From Clostridiaceae bacterium (GTDB lineage: Bacteria > Bacillota > Clostridia > Oscillospirales > Acutalibacteraceae), in assembly GCA_016288315.1 (NCBI GenBank), contig JAEEYU010000004.1:1-53342 (forward strand): a DNA stretch of 53,342 nt, in the 5' to 3' direction. Positions 35,474 to 45,064 of this stretch are shown piece by piece; the stretch's first letter is position 1, and each line of letters begins with the position of its first letter. The position numbers and the translations under genes were made by a program. The notes under the pieces are model-generated. The model was not told the origin of the DNA. It saw only the letters and a program-made list of their open reading frames with translations, and searched no databases.

Positions 35474-35953
35474 ATGGCAGGCAAAGGCAAGGGCGGCAAC
35501 ACCGTCGCTGCCGTATGGCAGATAGCTGAGCCGATTGCAAAGTCACTCGGGCTTGAACTCTGGGACGTCCGTTTTGTCAAAGAAGGCGTTTCGTGGTATC
35601 TGCGCATCTTCATTGACAAAGAAGGCGGTGTCGGCATAGAAGACTGCGAAAATATGAGCAGGGCAATAGACGCTCCTCTCGACGAGGCGGACCCTATCGA
35701 ACAAAGCTACTGCCTCGAGGTTTCATCACCCGGCATTGAGAGGGAACTCGTCAGGGATGAGCACTTTGAAAAATACAAGGGCGAAAAGGTCATTGTCAGA
35801 ATGATCCGTCCCTACGAAGGCAGACGCGATTTCAAAGGCGTTCTCGAGGATTATGACGGCAAAAACATCACAGTCCGCCTTGAAGACGGCGAAGGTCTTT
35901 GTTTTGAAAAAAAAGAAGCAAGTTTCGTAAAACTTGATGATTTTGATAACTGA
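35474..35953 (+). CDS. rimP: Ribosome maturation factor RimP
   Basis: A 159-aa protein that helps 30S subunit maturation. It has AEPIAKSLGLELWDVRFVKEG, RIFIDKEGGVGIEDCENMSR and EVSSPGIERELVRDEHFEKY, all typical of RimP. I start it at 35474 because AAAAAGGAGGAATTTG precedes that ATG; the frame to 35450 runs into the leader hairpin. It is first in the conserved rimP-nusA-ylxR-L7Ae-infB-rbfA order. Confidence 0.95.
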   Translation: MAGKGKGGNTVAAVWQIAEPIAKSLGLELWDVRFVKEGVSWYLRIFIDKEGGVGIEDCENMSRAIDAPLDEADPIEQSYCLEVSSPGIERELVRDEHFEKYKGEKVIVRMIRPYEGRRDFKGVLEDYDGKNITVRLEDGEGLCFEKKEASFVKLDDFDN

Positions 35954-35974
35954 GGAAAGGAACAAAACGGAAAA

Positions 35975-37048
35975 ATGGATAACAAAGAATTTTTTGAAGC
36001 TTTAAAAATGCTCGCAAAAGAGAAGAAGCTTTCACTTGAGCTTCTCTGCGAAGGAATCGAACGCGCCATAGTAACGGCAGTCAAAAGAGATTACAACAAC
36101 AAAGATATAGTTTTCTGCGACATAGATCCCGACGCAGGCACCATCCGCGTTTATGTGCGTATGAATGTTGTAAACGAGATTGACGACCCCGACACCGACC
36201 TCACGGTTGAGCAAGCAAAGCGCTACAAAAAGACGGCTCTGCCCGGCGACATTATCGAGATAGAACTCGACACAAGAGAGGTCAGCCGTATAGCCGCCGA
36301 AAAAGGCAAGCACGTTCTGCGTCAGGGCATACGCGAGGCGGAGCACGGTCAGATAAGAGAAGAATTCCAGTCGCGCAACCAGGAGATTGTTACGGTCAAG
36401 GTCTCGCGCATTGAGCCCGAAACACTCGACGCCTTCGTTGAATTCGGCAAAATCGAAGAAAGACTTCCCAGAAGCGAACAGCTTCCCAACGACAATTTCA
36501 GAGAGGGCGACCTCATCAAAGTATTTGTCGCCGATGTCAAAGACACATCCAGAAACATCCCCAGGGCTACTATTTCAAGAACTCACCCCGGTCTTGTCAG
36601 AAGACTGCTTGAGAGCGAAGTGCCTGAAATCTACGACGGCACGGTTGAAATCAAATCCGTTTCAAGAGAAGCGGGCTCAAGAAGCAAAATCGCCGTTTAT
36701 TCATCCGATGAGAACGTTGACCCCGTAGGCGCCTGCATAGGTCCCAGAGGCACAAGGGTAGGCAAAATAGTTGACCTGCTCGGCGGCGAAAAGCTTGACA
36801 TAGTCCGCTACAGCGACGACATAGCCGAATATGTTGCGGCTTCCCTTGCACCCGCAGATGTTATTTCGGTAACGGTTGAAGAGGGAGAAGAAGAAACGGT
36901 CTGCAGAGTGGTGGTTCCCAACAGCCAGTTATCACTTGCAATAGGCAACAAGGGTCAGAACGCCCGTCTTGCCGCAAAGCTTACCGGCTGCAAAATAGAT
37001 ATCAATCCCGAAACAGAGACAGACGACGTTATTGACTACGGCTTTTAA
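35975..37048 (+). CDS. nusA: Transcription termination/antitermination factor NusA
   Basis: A 357-aa RNA polymerase-binding factor that affects pausing, termination and antitermination. N-terminal domain: NKEFFEALKMLAKEKKLS and an ERAIVTAVKRDY block. An S1 domain lies around residues 135-200. KH1 follows (IGPRGTRVGKIVDLLGGEKL, near residue 254), then KH2 (AIGNKGQNARLAAKLTGCKI, near 321). It ends soon after KH2, as in Gram-positive NusA without the acidic repeats of E. coli. AGGAAAGGA precedes the ATG. Confidence 0.97.
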   Translation: MDNKEFFEALKMLAKEKKLSLELLCEGIERAIVTAVKRDYNNKDIVFCDIDPDAGTIRVYVRMNVVNEIDDPDTDLTVEQAKRYKKTALPGDIIEIELDTREVSRIAAEKGKHVLRQGIREAEHGQIREEFQSRNQEIVTVKVSRIEPETLDAFVEFGKIEERLPRSEQLPNDNFREGDLIKVFVADVKDTSRNIPRATISRTHPGLVRRLLESEVPEIYDGTVEIKSVSREAGSRSKIAVYSSDENVDPVGACIGPRGTRVGKIVDLLGGEKLDIVRYSDDIAEYVAASLAPADVISVTVEEGEEETVCRVVVPNSQLSLAIGNKGQNARLAAKLTGCKIDINPETETDDVIDYGF

Positions 37049-37082
37049 TTAAAGCAAAAAGACTGATGAAAGGAGAATACCC

Positions 37083-37355
37083 ATGCCGGCAGCAAGAAAG
37101 ATTCCGATGAGAAAATGCACGGGCTGCAACGAGATGAAACCAAAAAAGGAACTCGTCAGGGTTGTCAGAAGCCCCGAGGGTGAAATATCGCTCGATCTCA
37201 CAGGAAAAAAGCCCGGAAGAGGCGCCTATGTCTGCAGAGATGAAGAATGCCTCAAAAAAGCACGCAAGGCAAAAAGATTTGAAAAGGCATTTTCGTGCGC
37301 AATACCGGATGAGGTGTTCGACCGCATGGAGGTGGAGATGAAAAATGGCGGATAA
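37083..37355 (+). CDS. ylxR: YlxR family RNA-binding protein (DUF448)
   Basis: A 90-aa basic protein. The start IPMRKCTGCNEMKPKKELVR and the block GRGAYVCRDEECLKKARK are the YlxR signatures. It is usually found between nusA and infB, as here; relatives have been reported to bind RNase P RNA or act as regulators. GAAAGGAG precedes the ATG. It overlaps the next gene by 11 bases. Confidence 0.94.
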   Translation: MPAARKIPMRKCTGCNEMKPKKELVRVVRSPEGEISLDLTGKKPGRGAYVCRDEECLKKARKAKRFEKAFSCAIPDEVFDRMEVEMKNGG

Positions 37356-37683
37356 CACCGCAATGCTCTCTCTGCTGGGTCTGTGCAAAAGGGCAAACAA
37401 ACTGAGCTGCGGCCACGATGCCGCAACAGGAGCAATACGCTCGGGGCAGGCAAAGCTCTGCATACTGAGCAGCGATTCATCACAGCGCCTCAGAGAAGAA
37501 ATGCAGCGTGAAATCACGATGAAAAAATCTGATATTCCGCTTGTTGTCTCAGACAGCACAATGGATGAAATCGGTCACGCCACATCCCTGCGCTCAGCGG
37601 TGCTCACAGTCAATGACAGCGGATTTGCAAAATCGGTAAGCAAGTTGATAAAAACAGAAAGACGGGAGGAAAACGAATGTTAG
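37345..37683 (+). CDS. ylxQ: L7Ae/L30e-family K-turn RNA-binding protein (YlxQ)
   Basis: A 112-aa protein of the L7Ae family with [17 protein letters not shown] and [15 protein letters not shown] near the N-terminus and a divergent, basic C-terminus. Relatives in this operon position bind kink-turn RNA. GGAGGTGGAG precedes the ATG inside the ylxR end; its own stop overlaps the infB start by 7 bases, so it is tightly coupled. Confidence 0.9.
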   Translation: MADNTAMLSLLGLCKRANKLSCGHDAATGAIRSGQAKLCILSSDSSQRLREEMQREITMKKSDIPLVVSDSTMDEIGHATSLRSAVLTVNDSGFAKSVSKLIKTERREENEC

Positions 37684-40154
37684 TTAAATATAAAGTCTCC
37701 GAAGTTGCAAAAGATTTCGGTCTGAAAAGCAAAGATATAATCGACCTTCTCGCCAAATACTTTGAAGGCGAAAAAAAGCATTCATCCGCTCTTGAAGAGG
37801 ATGAACTCGACATAATTTTTGAAACATTTACGCTTGCAAAGCAGGTGGATGAAGAGGGTCTCAAGGCGTATTTCGATATGGCTTCAGAGAAAAAGCCGGA
37901 AGAAAAGAAGCAGGAGAAGGCAGAAGAGAAAACAGAAGCCCCTGCAGAAGAAAAGGCGCCCGAAAAGAAGCAGGAAGAAAAGAAAGAAGAAAAACCTGCA
38001 AAACAGGAAAAGCCCGCAGAGGCAAAAGCTCCGGAGAAAAAAGAGGAGCAGAAAGCACCTGCAAAGCCGCCTAAGAAGAATGAGGTCGGCAAGTTCCGTA
38101 TGCCCGAAAAGAAGCAGGAGCCCGTTCCCGAAAAGAAAAAGGAGAACAAGCCCACGCAGGCAAGAACAAAGGGCGAAATGCGCACTATTGACACCAGAGC
38201 GAGCAATGTTGACCTTGAAAAATACAACGAAAAGTATGAGAACATTGCCCCCGGCACATCAATGCGCAGAAACGAGAACCAGACAAACAAGCAGAAAATC
38301 AAACAGAAGTCACAGCAATACCGCAAGCAGGGTATGCGTTCTTCCAAACATGAAACTGAGGCGGAGCGTCTCAAGAGAATTGCCGAAGAACGCGCAAAGA
38401 AGCCCCAGCTTCAGCTTAAACTTCCCGAAGAAATCAGCGTAGGCGACCTTGCCGCCATGATGAAAAGAACGGCTGCCGAGGTCATCAAAAAGCTGTTCTC
38501 ACTCGGCGTTATGGCAACGGTCAACCAGACCCTTGACTATGACACGGCTGCAATAGTTGCCGAAGAGCTCGGTGCAAAGGTTGAAAAAGAGGTTGTCATC
38601 ACCATTGAAGACAGAATCATTGACGACAGCGAAGACGCCGAGACCGACCTTGTTCCCAGAGATCCGGTAGTTGTTGTTATGGGTCACGTTGACCACGGCA
38701 AAACCTCAATACTTGACGCAGTGCGCAACACCGCCGTTACCGCAACGGAGGCGGGCGGCATCACCCAGCACATAGGCGCTTACAGAGTCGACCTCAACGG
38801 TCAGAAGATTACCTTCCTCGACACTCCAGGCCACGCGGCGTTCACATCAATGCGCGCAAGAGGCGCCATGGCAACGGATATAGCAATTCTTGTTGTTGCA
38901 GCCGACGACGGTATTATGCCCCAGACAATTGAAGCAATCAACCACGCAAAGGCGGCAGACTGCCCCATAGTTGTTGCAATCAATAAGATGGATAAACCCT
39001 CCGCACAGCCCGACAGAGTTCTTCAGCAGCTCACCGAATATGAGCTTGTTCCCGAAGAATGGGGCGGCGACACAATCTGCGTTCCCGTATCGGCGCTCAC
39101 ACACCAGGGCATTGACAAGCTTCTTGAATCCGTTCTTCTTGTAGCGGAGATGAAGGAACTCAAGGCAAACCCGAACAGAGCCGCAAAGGGCGTTGTCATT
39201 GAAGCGCGCCTTGACAAGGGCAGGGGCGCAGTTGCAACCCTCCTTGTTCAGAACGGCACATTAAAACCCGGTGACATAGTTGTTGCGGGCACAGCCGTTG
39301 GTAAAGTCCGTGTTATGCTTGATGACAAGGGCCGCAAGGTTAAATCGGCAGGTCCCTCCGTTCCCGTTGAGATAACAGGTCTTGCGGAGGTTCCTCAGGC
39401 AGGCGACATCTTCAACGCCGTCAACGACGAGCGTCTTGCAAGAGAGCTTGTTGAACAGAGAAAAACAAAAGAAAAAGAAGAACAGTTCAAACAGTATGAA
39501 AAGGTCACCCTCGACAACCTGTTTGACTCGCTCAAATCAGGCGAGCTCAAAGAGCTCAACATCGTTCTCAAAGCCGATGTTCAGGGTTCCGTCGAAGCCG
39601 TCAGACAGAGTCTTGTCAAGCTTTCAAACGATGAGGTAGTCGTCAAGGTCATCCACTCGGGCGTAGGCGCCATCAACGAAAGCGACATTATGCTTGCAAA
39701 CGCCTCCAACGCCATTGTGGTCGGCTTTAACGTCCGTCCCAATCCTGTTGCCTCCGAGAATGCGGAGCGCGACGGAGTAGATATACGCACTTACAGAATA
39801 ATCTACGACGCAATCGAAGAGATTGAGTCCGCAATCAAGGGCATGCTTGCTCCCAAGTTCAGGGATGTTGACATTGCCAGAATTGAAGTGCGCCAGGTTG
39901 TCAGAATTTCATCCGTCGGCAATATCGCCGGCTGCTACGTGCTCTCGGGCAAGGTCAACAGGAACGCAAAAATCCGCGTTGTCCGTGACGGCATAGTCAT
40001 TACCGAGGCGGCAATAGCATCACTCAGAAGATTCAAAGACGACGTCAAGGAGGTTGCCTCCGGCTTTGAATGCGGTATCGGTCTTGAAAAATTCAACGAT
40101 ATCAAAGAGGGCGACATCTTTGAAGCGTTCATTACCGAAGAATACAGGGATTAA
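37677..40154 (+). CDS. infB: Translation initiation factor IF-2
   Basis: An 825-aa GTPase that brings fMet-tRNA to the 30S subunit. The IF2_N domain is at the start ([20 protein letters not shown]). A long Lys/Glu/Pro-Ala linker (about residues 65-165) and a second N-terminal domain near 240-290 follow. The G domain has GHVDHGKTS (near 336), ITQHIG, DTPGH, NKMD and SALT; the beta-barrel and C-terminal domains follow with [14 protein letters not shown]. All G motifs are intact. GGGAGG precedes the ATG. Confidence 0.97.
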   Translation: MLVKYKVSEVAKDFGLKSKDIIDLLAKYFEGEKKHSSALEEDELDIIFETFTLAKQVDEEGLKAYFDMASEKKPEEKKQEKAEEKTEAPAEEKAPEKKQEEKKEEKPAKQEKPAEAKAPEKKEEQKAPAKPPKKNEVGKFRMPEKKQEPVPEKKKENKPTQARTKGEMRTIDTRASNVDLEKYNEKYENIAPGTSMRRNENQTNKQKIKQKSQQYRKQGMRSSKHETEAERLKRIAEERAKKPQLQLKLPEEISVGDLAAMMKRTAAEVIKKLFSLGVMATVNQTLDYDTAAIVAEELGAKVEKEVVITIEDRIIDDSEDAETDLVPRDPVVVVMGHVDHGKTSILDAVRNTAVTATEAGGITQHIGAYRVDLNGQKITFLDTPGHAAFTSMRARGAMATDIAILVVAADDGIMPQTIEAINHAKAADCPIVVAINKMDKPSAQPDRVLQQLTEYELVPEEWGGDTICVPVSALTHQGIDKLLESVLLVAEMKELKANPNRAAKGVVIEARLDKGRGAVATLLVQNGTLKPGDIVVAGTAVGKVRVMLDDKGRKVKSAGPSVPVEITGLAEVPQAGDIFNAVNDERLARELVEQRKTKEKEEQFKQYEKVTLDNLFDSLKSGELKELNIVLKADVQGSVEAVRQSLVKLSNDEVVVKVIHSGVGAINESDIMLANASNAIVVGFNVRPNPVASENAERDGVDIRTYRIIYDAIEEIESAIKGMLAPKFRDVDIARIEVRQVVRISSVGNIAGCYVLSGKVNRNAKIRVVRDGIVITEAAIASLRRFKDDVKEVASGFECGIGLEKFNDIKEGDIFEAFITEEYRD

Positions 40155-40156
40155 TT

Positions 40157-40531
40157 ATGGCAAGCTACAAAACAGACAGAGTATCTGAAGATATCAAACG
40201 CGAAATAGTCGCAATAATACGCGAACTCAAAGACCCCCGTGTTGCAGATAAAATGCTCACCGTGGTCCGGGTTGACGTTTCGGGCGACGCCTCTTTCGCA
40301 AAGGTATATGTCAGTGCGCTTGAAGGGATTGAAACGGCAAAAACCGCCGTCAAAGGTCTTGTCAGCGCAACGGGATATATCCGCAGGGAAGTCGGTCAGC
40401 GCCTTCACCTGAGAAAAACCCCGGAGCTCCGCTTTATAGCGGATGACTCCATTGAAAAGGGTATGGAGATTCTTAAAAAACTCGATACCTTCGCCACCGA
40501 AAAAGACGGAGAGAACACAGATGATAATTGA
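40157..40531 (+). CDS. rbfA: Ribosome-binding factor A
   Basis: A 124-aa KH-like protein needed for late 16S rRNA and 30S maturation. It has RVSEDIKREIVAIIRELKDPR, VTVVRVDVSGD-like beta strand (LTVVRVDVSGDASFAKVYVS) and LHLRKTPELRFIADDSIEKG. It starts 2 bases after the infB stop with a weak site and overlaps the next start by 11 bases. Confidence 0.95.
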   Translation: MASYKTDRVSEDIKREIVAIIRELKDPRVADKMLTVVRVDVSGDASFAKVYVSALEGIETAKTAVKGLVSATGYIRREVGQRLHLRKTPELRFIADDSIEKGMEILKKLDTFATEKDGENTDDN

Positions 40532-41477
40532 AATTGAAAACTGTGCGGATTCCCTGCTTGAAGCGCAGAGCATATTGTTTTTGTGCCACGCCCATCCGGA
40601 CGGCGACACCCTGGGCTCGGCTACCGCTCTGGCACACGCGCTCAAAGGGCTGGACAAAACCGTGGCGGTTATGTGCGATGACAAAATCCCGCAGAGGTTT
40701 GATTTTATGTTTGTCGGCATAAAGCAGGTTGTTGACTTTGAACCGGGTCTTATTGTTGCCGTTGATGTTGCAGACACATCGCTTCTCGGCAGAAACGCCC
40801 AGCTTAAATATTCCGAAAAAATCGACCTTTGCATTGACCATCACGCTTCAAACAAGCTCTATGCAAGCGCAGTCTGGCTTGAGCCGGATTCCGCATCTGC
40901 GGCGGAAATGGTTTATAACCTGATAAAAAAGATGGAGCTCCCCATTTCAAAACAGACGGCTTCCTGCCTTTTTACAGGCGTTTCAACCGATACGGGCTGC
41001 TTCCGTTTTTCAAACACAACGCCGCGCACTCACCGTATTGCCGCCGATTTGATTGAACTCGGCGCAGATTCGGAGTCAATTATTCAGACATTTTTTGAAA
41101 CAAAAAGCAGAGCATACGCCTCTCTTGAGAGAATGGCGCTTGATGAAATGCAGTTCTACCTCGGCGGCAGGTGCGCCATTATGCCGCTTACAAGGGCAAT
41201 GTTCGGCAAAAGCGGAGCGGATGACAGCGACACCGACCGCCTTGCAAACCTGCCCCGTCAGGTTGAGGGCGTGCTTGTGGGCGTGACTCTCAAGGAGCAG
41301 AGCGACGGCGCCTTCAAAGCGTCCCTTCGCACTCACGGCGACGTTGATGCCTCCGCCATCTGCGCAAGACTTGGCGGCGGCGGTCATAAAGGAGCGGCGG
41401 GCGTTACGCTCAACGTTTCAATGGCGCAGTGCATTTCACGCCTTGTTGAAGAAATTGAAAAAGAAATAGGAGAATAA
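40521..41477 (+). CDS. nrnA: DHH/DHHA1 phosphoesterase, NrnA-like nanoRNase/pAp phosphatase
   Basis: A 318-aa cytosolic enzyme that degrades very short RNAs and 3'-phosphoadenosine 5'-phosphate. The DHH domain shows CHAHPDGDTLGSA (near residue 24), VAVDVADTS and IDHHASN; the C-terminal DHHA1 domain has the GGGGHKGAAG motif. I start it at 40521 (GGAGAG upstream, 11-base overlap with rbfA), as the frame upstream lies inside rbfA. Its place after rbfA is conserved in many Firmicutes. Confidence 0.93.
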   Translation: MIIEIENCADSLLEAQSILFLCHAHPDGDTLGSATALAHALKGLDKTVAVMCDDKIPQRFDFMFVGIKQVVDFEPGLIVAVDVADTSLLGRNAQLKYSEKIDLCIDHHASNKLYASAVWLEPDSASAAEMVYNLIKKMELPISKQTASCLFTGVSTDTGCFRFSNTTPRTHRIAADLIELGADSESIIQTFFETKSRAYASLERMALDEMQFYLGGRCAIMPLTRAMFGKSGADDSDTDRLANLPRQVEGVLVGVTLKEQSDGAFKASLRTHGDVDASAICARLGGGGHKGAAGVTLNVSMAQCISRLVEEIEKEIGE

Positions 41478-41480
41478 CCG

Positions 41481-42593
41481 ATGAAAAAAACAACAGCAAG
41501 AATCTCCGCGTTTATTCTTGCATTAATAATGATGTTTACCGCCGCCACCGTTTCGTTTTCGGCGGCACAGGCAAACTTCTCTCCCGATGCATATTCAACA
41601 ATAGTCACCGCATCGGATTTTCAGAGCAACGATGAGTCTGCCTACAACAGATTTGCAACTGTTCTTGACCTTATGAAAAAAGACGGTATGCCCACGCCCC
41701 ACTCCGTTCTTGTGGGCGGCGATTACACCAAGCTTCTTTTTGATATTGCCGCACCGGGCGTTGTGCTTATCAAAAACCGTTATCTGAGCGTATATCCCGA
41801 TGCAAATACAAACAGCGTGGTCTGCATTCAGGGCAATCATGACAATCCCTCGCCCGCCTTCGCAAAAACAGGGCTTTATGATATGGGCACATATTCGCTT
41901 TACTGCATAAATGAGGACGCATTCCCCTGGAAGCAGTATCTCAGAAGCGAAAGCACGGTCAAAAACACTGCTTCCGATATTGAAGCAAGCTTAAACAAGC
42001 TCATAAAAAACGGCGACACAAGACCTGTTTTTATTATTTCTCACGTTCCGCTTCACCACACAACAAGAGCGGGCGGCGGAGACAACCTTTATGCAACATA
42101 CATTTTTGATGTTCTCAACAATGCCGCAAAAAATCTGGATATAATCTTCCTTTTCGGGCACAACCACTCGTCATCCTATGATGATTACATCGGCGGAGCG
42201 GTCAATTTCCTCAGAGCGGGCGACACTATCCGCATTCCCGACCCCGAAAAGAGAAGCGAAGATACATATTTCGAAAAAACGCTCAACTTCACCTACACAA
42301 ACTGCGGTTATGTCGGCTATTCGGGTAATTCGAATACCGCCACATCAACCGACAAGCTGACTGCCATGGCCGTTGAGCTTTGCGAAGATAAAATCAATTT
42401 TGTGCGCTACAGTGAAGACGGCCTTTTCTCATCCGAGAGCATTACAAGAATAAATGAAGCAGGTGACAATTCCGACACAGGCGTTAAATTTGAAGAGCCC
42501 GTTGTCAAAGACACCGCTAAGTGGAAAAGAAGCGAAAGGTTCTGGACGCTTATCCTTAACCTGATTTCAAAGCTCGGTTTTATCGATTTTTAA
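41481..42593 (+). CDS. Secreted metallophosphoesterase with variant first metal motif
   Basis: A 370-aa protein with a signal peptide (residues 1-30, ending SAAQA). Phosphoesterase motifs are ASDFQSN (D-x-Q where D-x-H is usual), VGGDYTK, QGNHDNP, ISHVPLHH and FGHNHSS. It is therefore a calcineurin-like enzyme with a changed first ligand. It starts 3 bases after nrnA with TAGGAG upstream, so it is likely read from the translation operon promoter, which is odd for a secreted enzyme. It differs from the anchored enzyme at 26500. The substrate is unknown. Confidence 0.86.
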   Translation: MKKTTARISAFILALIMMFTAATVSFSAAQANFSPDAYSTIVTASDFQSNDESAYNRFATVLDLMKKDGMPTPHSVLVGGDYTKLLFDIAAPGVVLIKNRYLSVYPDANTNSVVCIQGNHDNPSPAFAKTGLYDMGTYSLYCINEDAFPWKQYLRSESTVKNTASDIEASLNKLIKNGDTRPVFIISHVPLHHTTRAGGGDNLYATYIFDVLNNAAKNLDIIFLFGHNHSSSYDDYIGGAVNFLRAGDTIRIPDPEKRSEDTYFEKTLNFTYTNCGYVGYSGNSNTATSTDKLTAMAVELCEDKINFVRYSEDGLFSSESITRINEAGDNSDTGVKFEEPVVKDTAKWKRSERFWTLILNLISKLGFIDF

Positions 42594-42599
42594 AAAAAT

Positions 42600-42640
42600 A
42601 ACGGGATTGCAATTTATTATTGCAATCCCGTTGCTCTTTT
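42600..42640. terminator. Bidirectional terminator between converging genes
   Basis: Stem AACGGGATTGCAA / TTGCAATCCCGTT with a 7-base loop; a T-rich run on one side and an A run on the other serve both strands. Confidence 0.9.
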
Positions 42641-42644
42641 TTGT

Positions 42645-43595
42645 TTATACGTCGTATTTGTTGAAAAAATCAAGGTCGTTCATATAGGCGCAAGAAACTG
42701 TTTTCAGGTATTCGACATAGGTGAAATATGCGTAGTATGTTTTACCGTCAATAACCTTCTTCGCCTCAATGGTGCAGTAATTGCCCTGCTCGTTTGAGCC
42801 CTCTGTTTCGGTCAGCGCAAAGCCCGCGTCGGCAAGGGCGCTTACATACCCGTCAAACACAGAAAACTCAACGCCCGCAAAAAGCGAGTCGCCGTTGCAG
42901 TCACAGCGCCATTTGTATGAGTCAATGGTGCCGATGTTGCCGAGCTCCTGCGCAAGTTCTCCGCCTTTAAGTTCTTTGCCGTCATTGTTAAAAACCGAAA
43001 ACCTCGCCGTTCCGATATTAGGAGCATCAAAAACGGGGAAGTATTTTTCCACATCTGCGGGGAATTCGAAATAGTCTTCATAAATGTCGAGCGAGATTGT
43101 GAACTGCTGAGTGTCGGCGTCAAATTCACTCTCGGTTATTTTGCATATATATTTCCCGTTGCTCCAGTAGCCCTGAATGCTGCTTGTGCCCTGTTCCCCG
43201 TCTTCACCGTCATCAGTGTAAACGGCAGAGCCGCCCGACCATCCTCTGCCGCGAAAGATTGTGCCGAGCACATCGAAGGGGTAGGAGGCGCCGACAAGAC
43301 GCAGGCGGTAAAAATCAACCGGATAGCCGTAGGTTTCTTCATCGGCAAAGTATTTTGCCTGTGATTTGCAGGTGATGCCTTCGGGCAGAAGATCAGGGAA
43401 TCCGTCGGGCAGCATCTCCGGCAAAAAGCCGTCCGCCTTGATTTTATCTCTTAACTGCACCGTTGTAACCTGCTGCGTTGCCGTTTCTTTCGCCGTGACC
43501 TCTTCATCCTTTTTTGTGCAGGAGGCAAAAAGAAACACCGTCGCAACACTCATAACAAGGCAGAGCATTTTTCTGAAAAAGCGTTTACAGTTCAT
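42645..43595 (-). CDS. Lipoprotein of unknown function
   Basis: A 316-aa protein with a signal peptide and lipobox FASC (Cys near residue 26), followed by a short Thr/Glu linker and a mainly beta domain rich in Tyr, Asp and Phe. I do not recognise a family. There are no enzyme motifs. Its neighbours face the other way, so it is a single-gene unit. It starts at 43595 with CGGAGATG upstream. It is probably attached to the outer face of the membrane. Confidence 0.78.
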   Translation of the reverse strand: MNCKRFFRKMLCLVMSVATVFLFASCTKKDEEVTAKETATQQVTTVQLRDKIKADGFLPEMLPDGFPDLLPEGITCKSQAKYFADEETYGYPVDFYRLRLVGASYPFDVLGTIFRGRGWSGGSAVYTDDGEDGEQGTSSIQGYWSNGKYICKITESEFDADTQQFTISLDIYEDYFEFPADVEKYFPVFDAPNIGTARFSVFNNDGKELKGGELAQELGNIGTIDSYKWRCDCNGDSLFAGVEFSVFDGYVSALADAGFALTETEGSNEQGNYCTIEAKKVIDGKTYYAYFTYVEYLKTVSCAYMNDLDFFNKYDV

Positions 43596-43664
43596 AAAGC
43601 ATCTCCGTTATGTTTATGCTTCTATTTTAACTGCCGGCGGCGTGATTGTCAATTACCGCCTTTG

Positions 43665-43693
43665 TTGACAAAATAGTATATAAAAGGTAAAAT
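43665..43693 (+). promoter_or_regulatory. Promoter of the sugar isomerase/transport cluster
   Basis: TTGACA (43665-43670), a 17-base spacer and TAAAAT (43688-43693), 30 bases before the ATG. No obvious operator palindrome. Confidence 0.65.
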
Positions 43694-43723
43694 ATCAGTA
43701 TTGAATTTATATAGAACAGTGAG

Positions 43724-45064
43724 ATGATTCCTATTTTTAAAACAGTATATCTTCCCATAGGGGTAGGCACCTTCCACCTTGAAACAGCTCAGGCAGAATT
43801 TGAAAAATCAGTTGCTTTGCTTAAAAGTATTGATGCCGGTGTCACCGTTCCCGATGAGATGCTTCTAAGCATTGACAAGTTAAATGCCTTTACAGAAGGA
43901 CTCGATGCCGACCTTGCCGTCGTGCAGAATATCACCTTTGCAAACTCCGCTTATATCAGCGAGATTCTTCGCAGATTTGACTGCCCCGTAGTGCTCTGGA
44001 CTCTGCGTGAGCCGAAGGCGGACGGCACAAGACTGCGTCTGAATTCGCTCACGGGTGCTTTCTCTGCGGCAAACACTCTCAAAGCGTTCCAAAGACCGTT
44101 CGAGTATATTCTCGGCTCGCCTGAGGATGAAAAAACAAAAGAGGTCATTTCGTCCGCAATCCGCGCCGCAAAGGTTAAAAAAGCAATGCGTTCTCTCAAC
44201 CTTCTTCAGGTGGGTCACACGCCTCAGGGCTTCGGCTTCGGCAGGGCGCTTGACTCAGAAATGCTTAAGGTTTTCGGCGTCAATACAGTCTCAATCGAGG
44301 CAAGGGAGCTCATTGAAAAGGCAAAAACTTTTACGGATGACGATATTGCCCCTTACCTTGAAGATGCAAAAAAACGCATCTGCGGTCTTGATAAGATTGA
44401 CAGCAGAAATGTTGCCGATTTTGCAAAGCTCTACAAGGCGTATGACGAGTATGTCAGGGCAAACAACATAGGCGCTCTCGCATCAAGATGCTGGCCGGAT
44501 TTCTTCACATCATTCGGCACTCCCGTATGCTCCGTGCTCGGTATTCTCAACGATCTTGGTGTTGCAAGTGCCTGCGAAGCGGATTCATACGGCGCCCTTT
44601 CAATGTTTATCTGCTCATATCTTACCGGCAGCAGCGCATTTTTCGGCGACCCGGTCGCAGTTGATGAAGATGAGAACACAGTCACATTCTGGCACTGCGG
44701 TATGGCTCCCTGCTCGCTTGCAAGGGATGACACGGGCGCCTGCGCAGGCGTTCACTGCAACCGCAAAATAGGTCCCACGCTTGAATTCGGTTGCAAGGCG
44801 CAAAGTGAAGTTACCGTCTTCCGCGTGGGCAGAAAGCCCGACGGCTCATTCCGCTTCTTTATAGCAGACGGCAGCGCTCCCGACAAGGGCAAACAGTATT
44901 ACGGCACAACTCTTGTTGTCAGAACAGAAAACTGTGCGTCAGACATAATCAATAATGCGGTAAGAGACGGCTGGGAGCCGCATTTTGCCGTTGCCATGGG
45001 CAATATTTCAAAACCGCTTGAGATTCTGGCTGATATGCTCGGTATTGAGGTGTGCAGATTCTGA
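43724..45064 (+). CDS. L-fucose/L-arabinose isomerase family protein
   Basis: A 446-aa cytosolic protein related to fucose-isomerase-like enzymes. The C-terminal half shows the metal-site region ACEADSYGALSMFICSYLTG, then FFGDPVAVDED and FWHCGMAPCSLA, which is the family pattern. The N-terminal part is a Rossmann-like segment (LQVGHTPQGFGFGRALD). Known relatives interconvert aldoses and ketoses with Mn2+. The substrate is not known. The stop overlaps the next start as TGATG. With the exporter and symporter that follow it forms a three-gene unit. Confidence 0.84.
   Translation: MIPIFKTVYLPIGVGTFHLETAQAEFEKSVALLKSIDAGVTVPDEMLLSIDKLNAFTEGLDADLAVVQNITFANSAYISEILRRFDCPVVLWTLREPKADGTRLRLNSLTGAFSAANTLKAFQRPFEYILGSPEDEKTKEVISSAIRAAKVKKAMRSLNLLQVGHTPQGFGFGRALDSEMLKVFGVNTVSIEARELIEKAKTFTDDDIAPYLEDAKKRICGLDKIDSRNVADFAKLYKAYDEYVRANNIGALASRCWPDFFTSFGTPVCSVLGILNDLGVASACEADSYGALSMFICSYLTGSSAFFGDPVAVDEDENTVTFWHCGMAPCSLARDDTGACAGVHCNRKIGPTLEFGCKAQSEVTVFRVGRKPDGSFRFFIADGSAPDKGKQYYGTTLVVRTENCASDIINNAVRDGWEPHFAVAMGNISKPLEILADMLGIEVCRF

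Noticed and set aside
37610-38374. 254-codon minus-strand frame rich in Ser/Phe/Cys
   Set aside because: It is the antisense of the low-complexity Lys/Glu linker of infB and has no ribosome binding site or family pattern.
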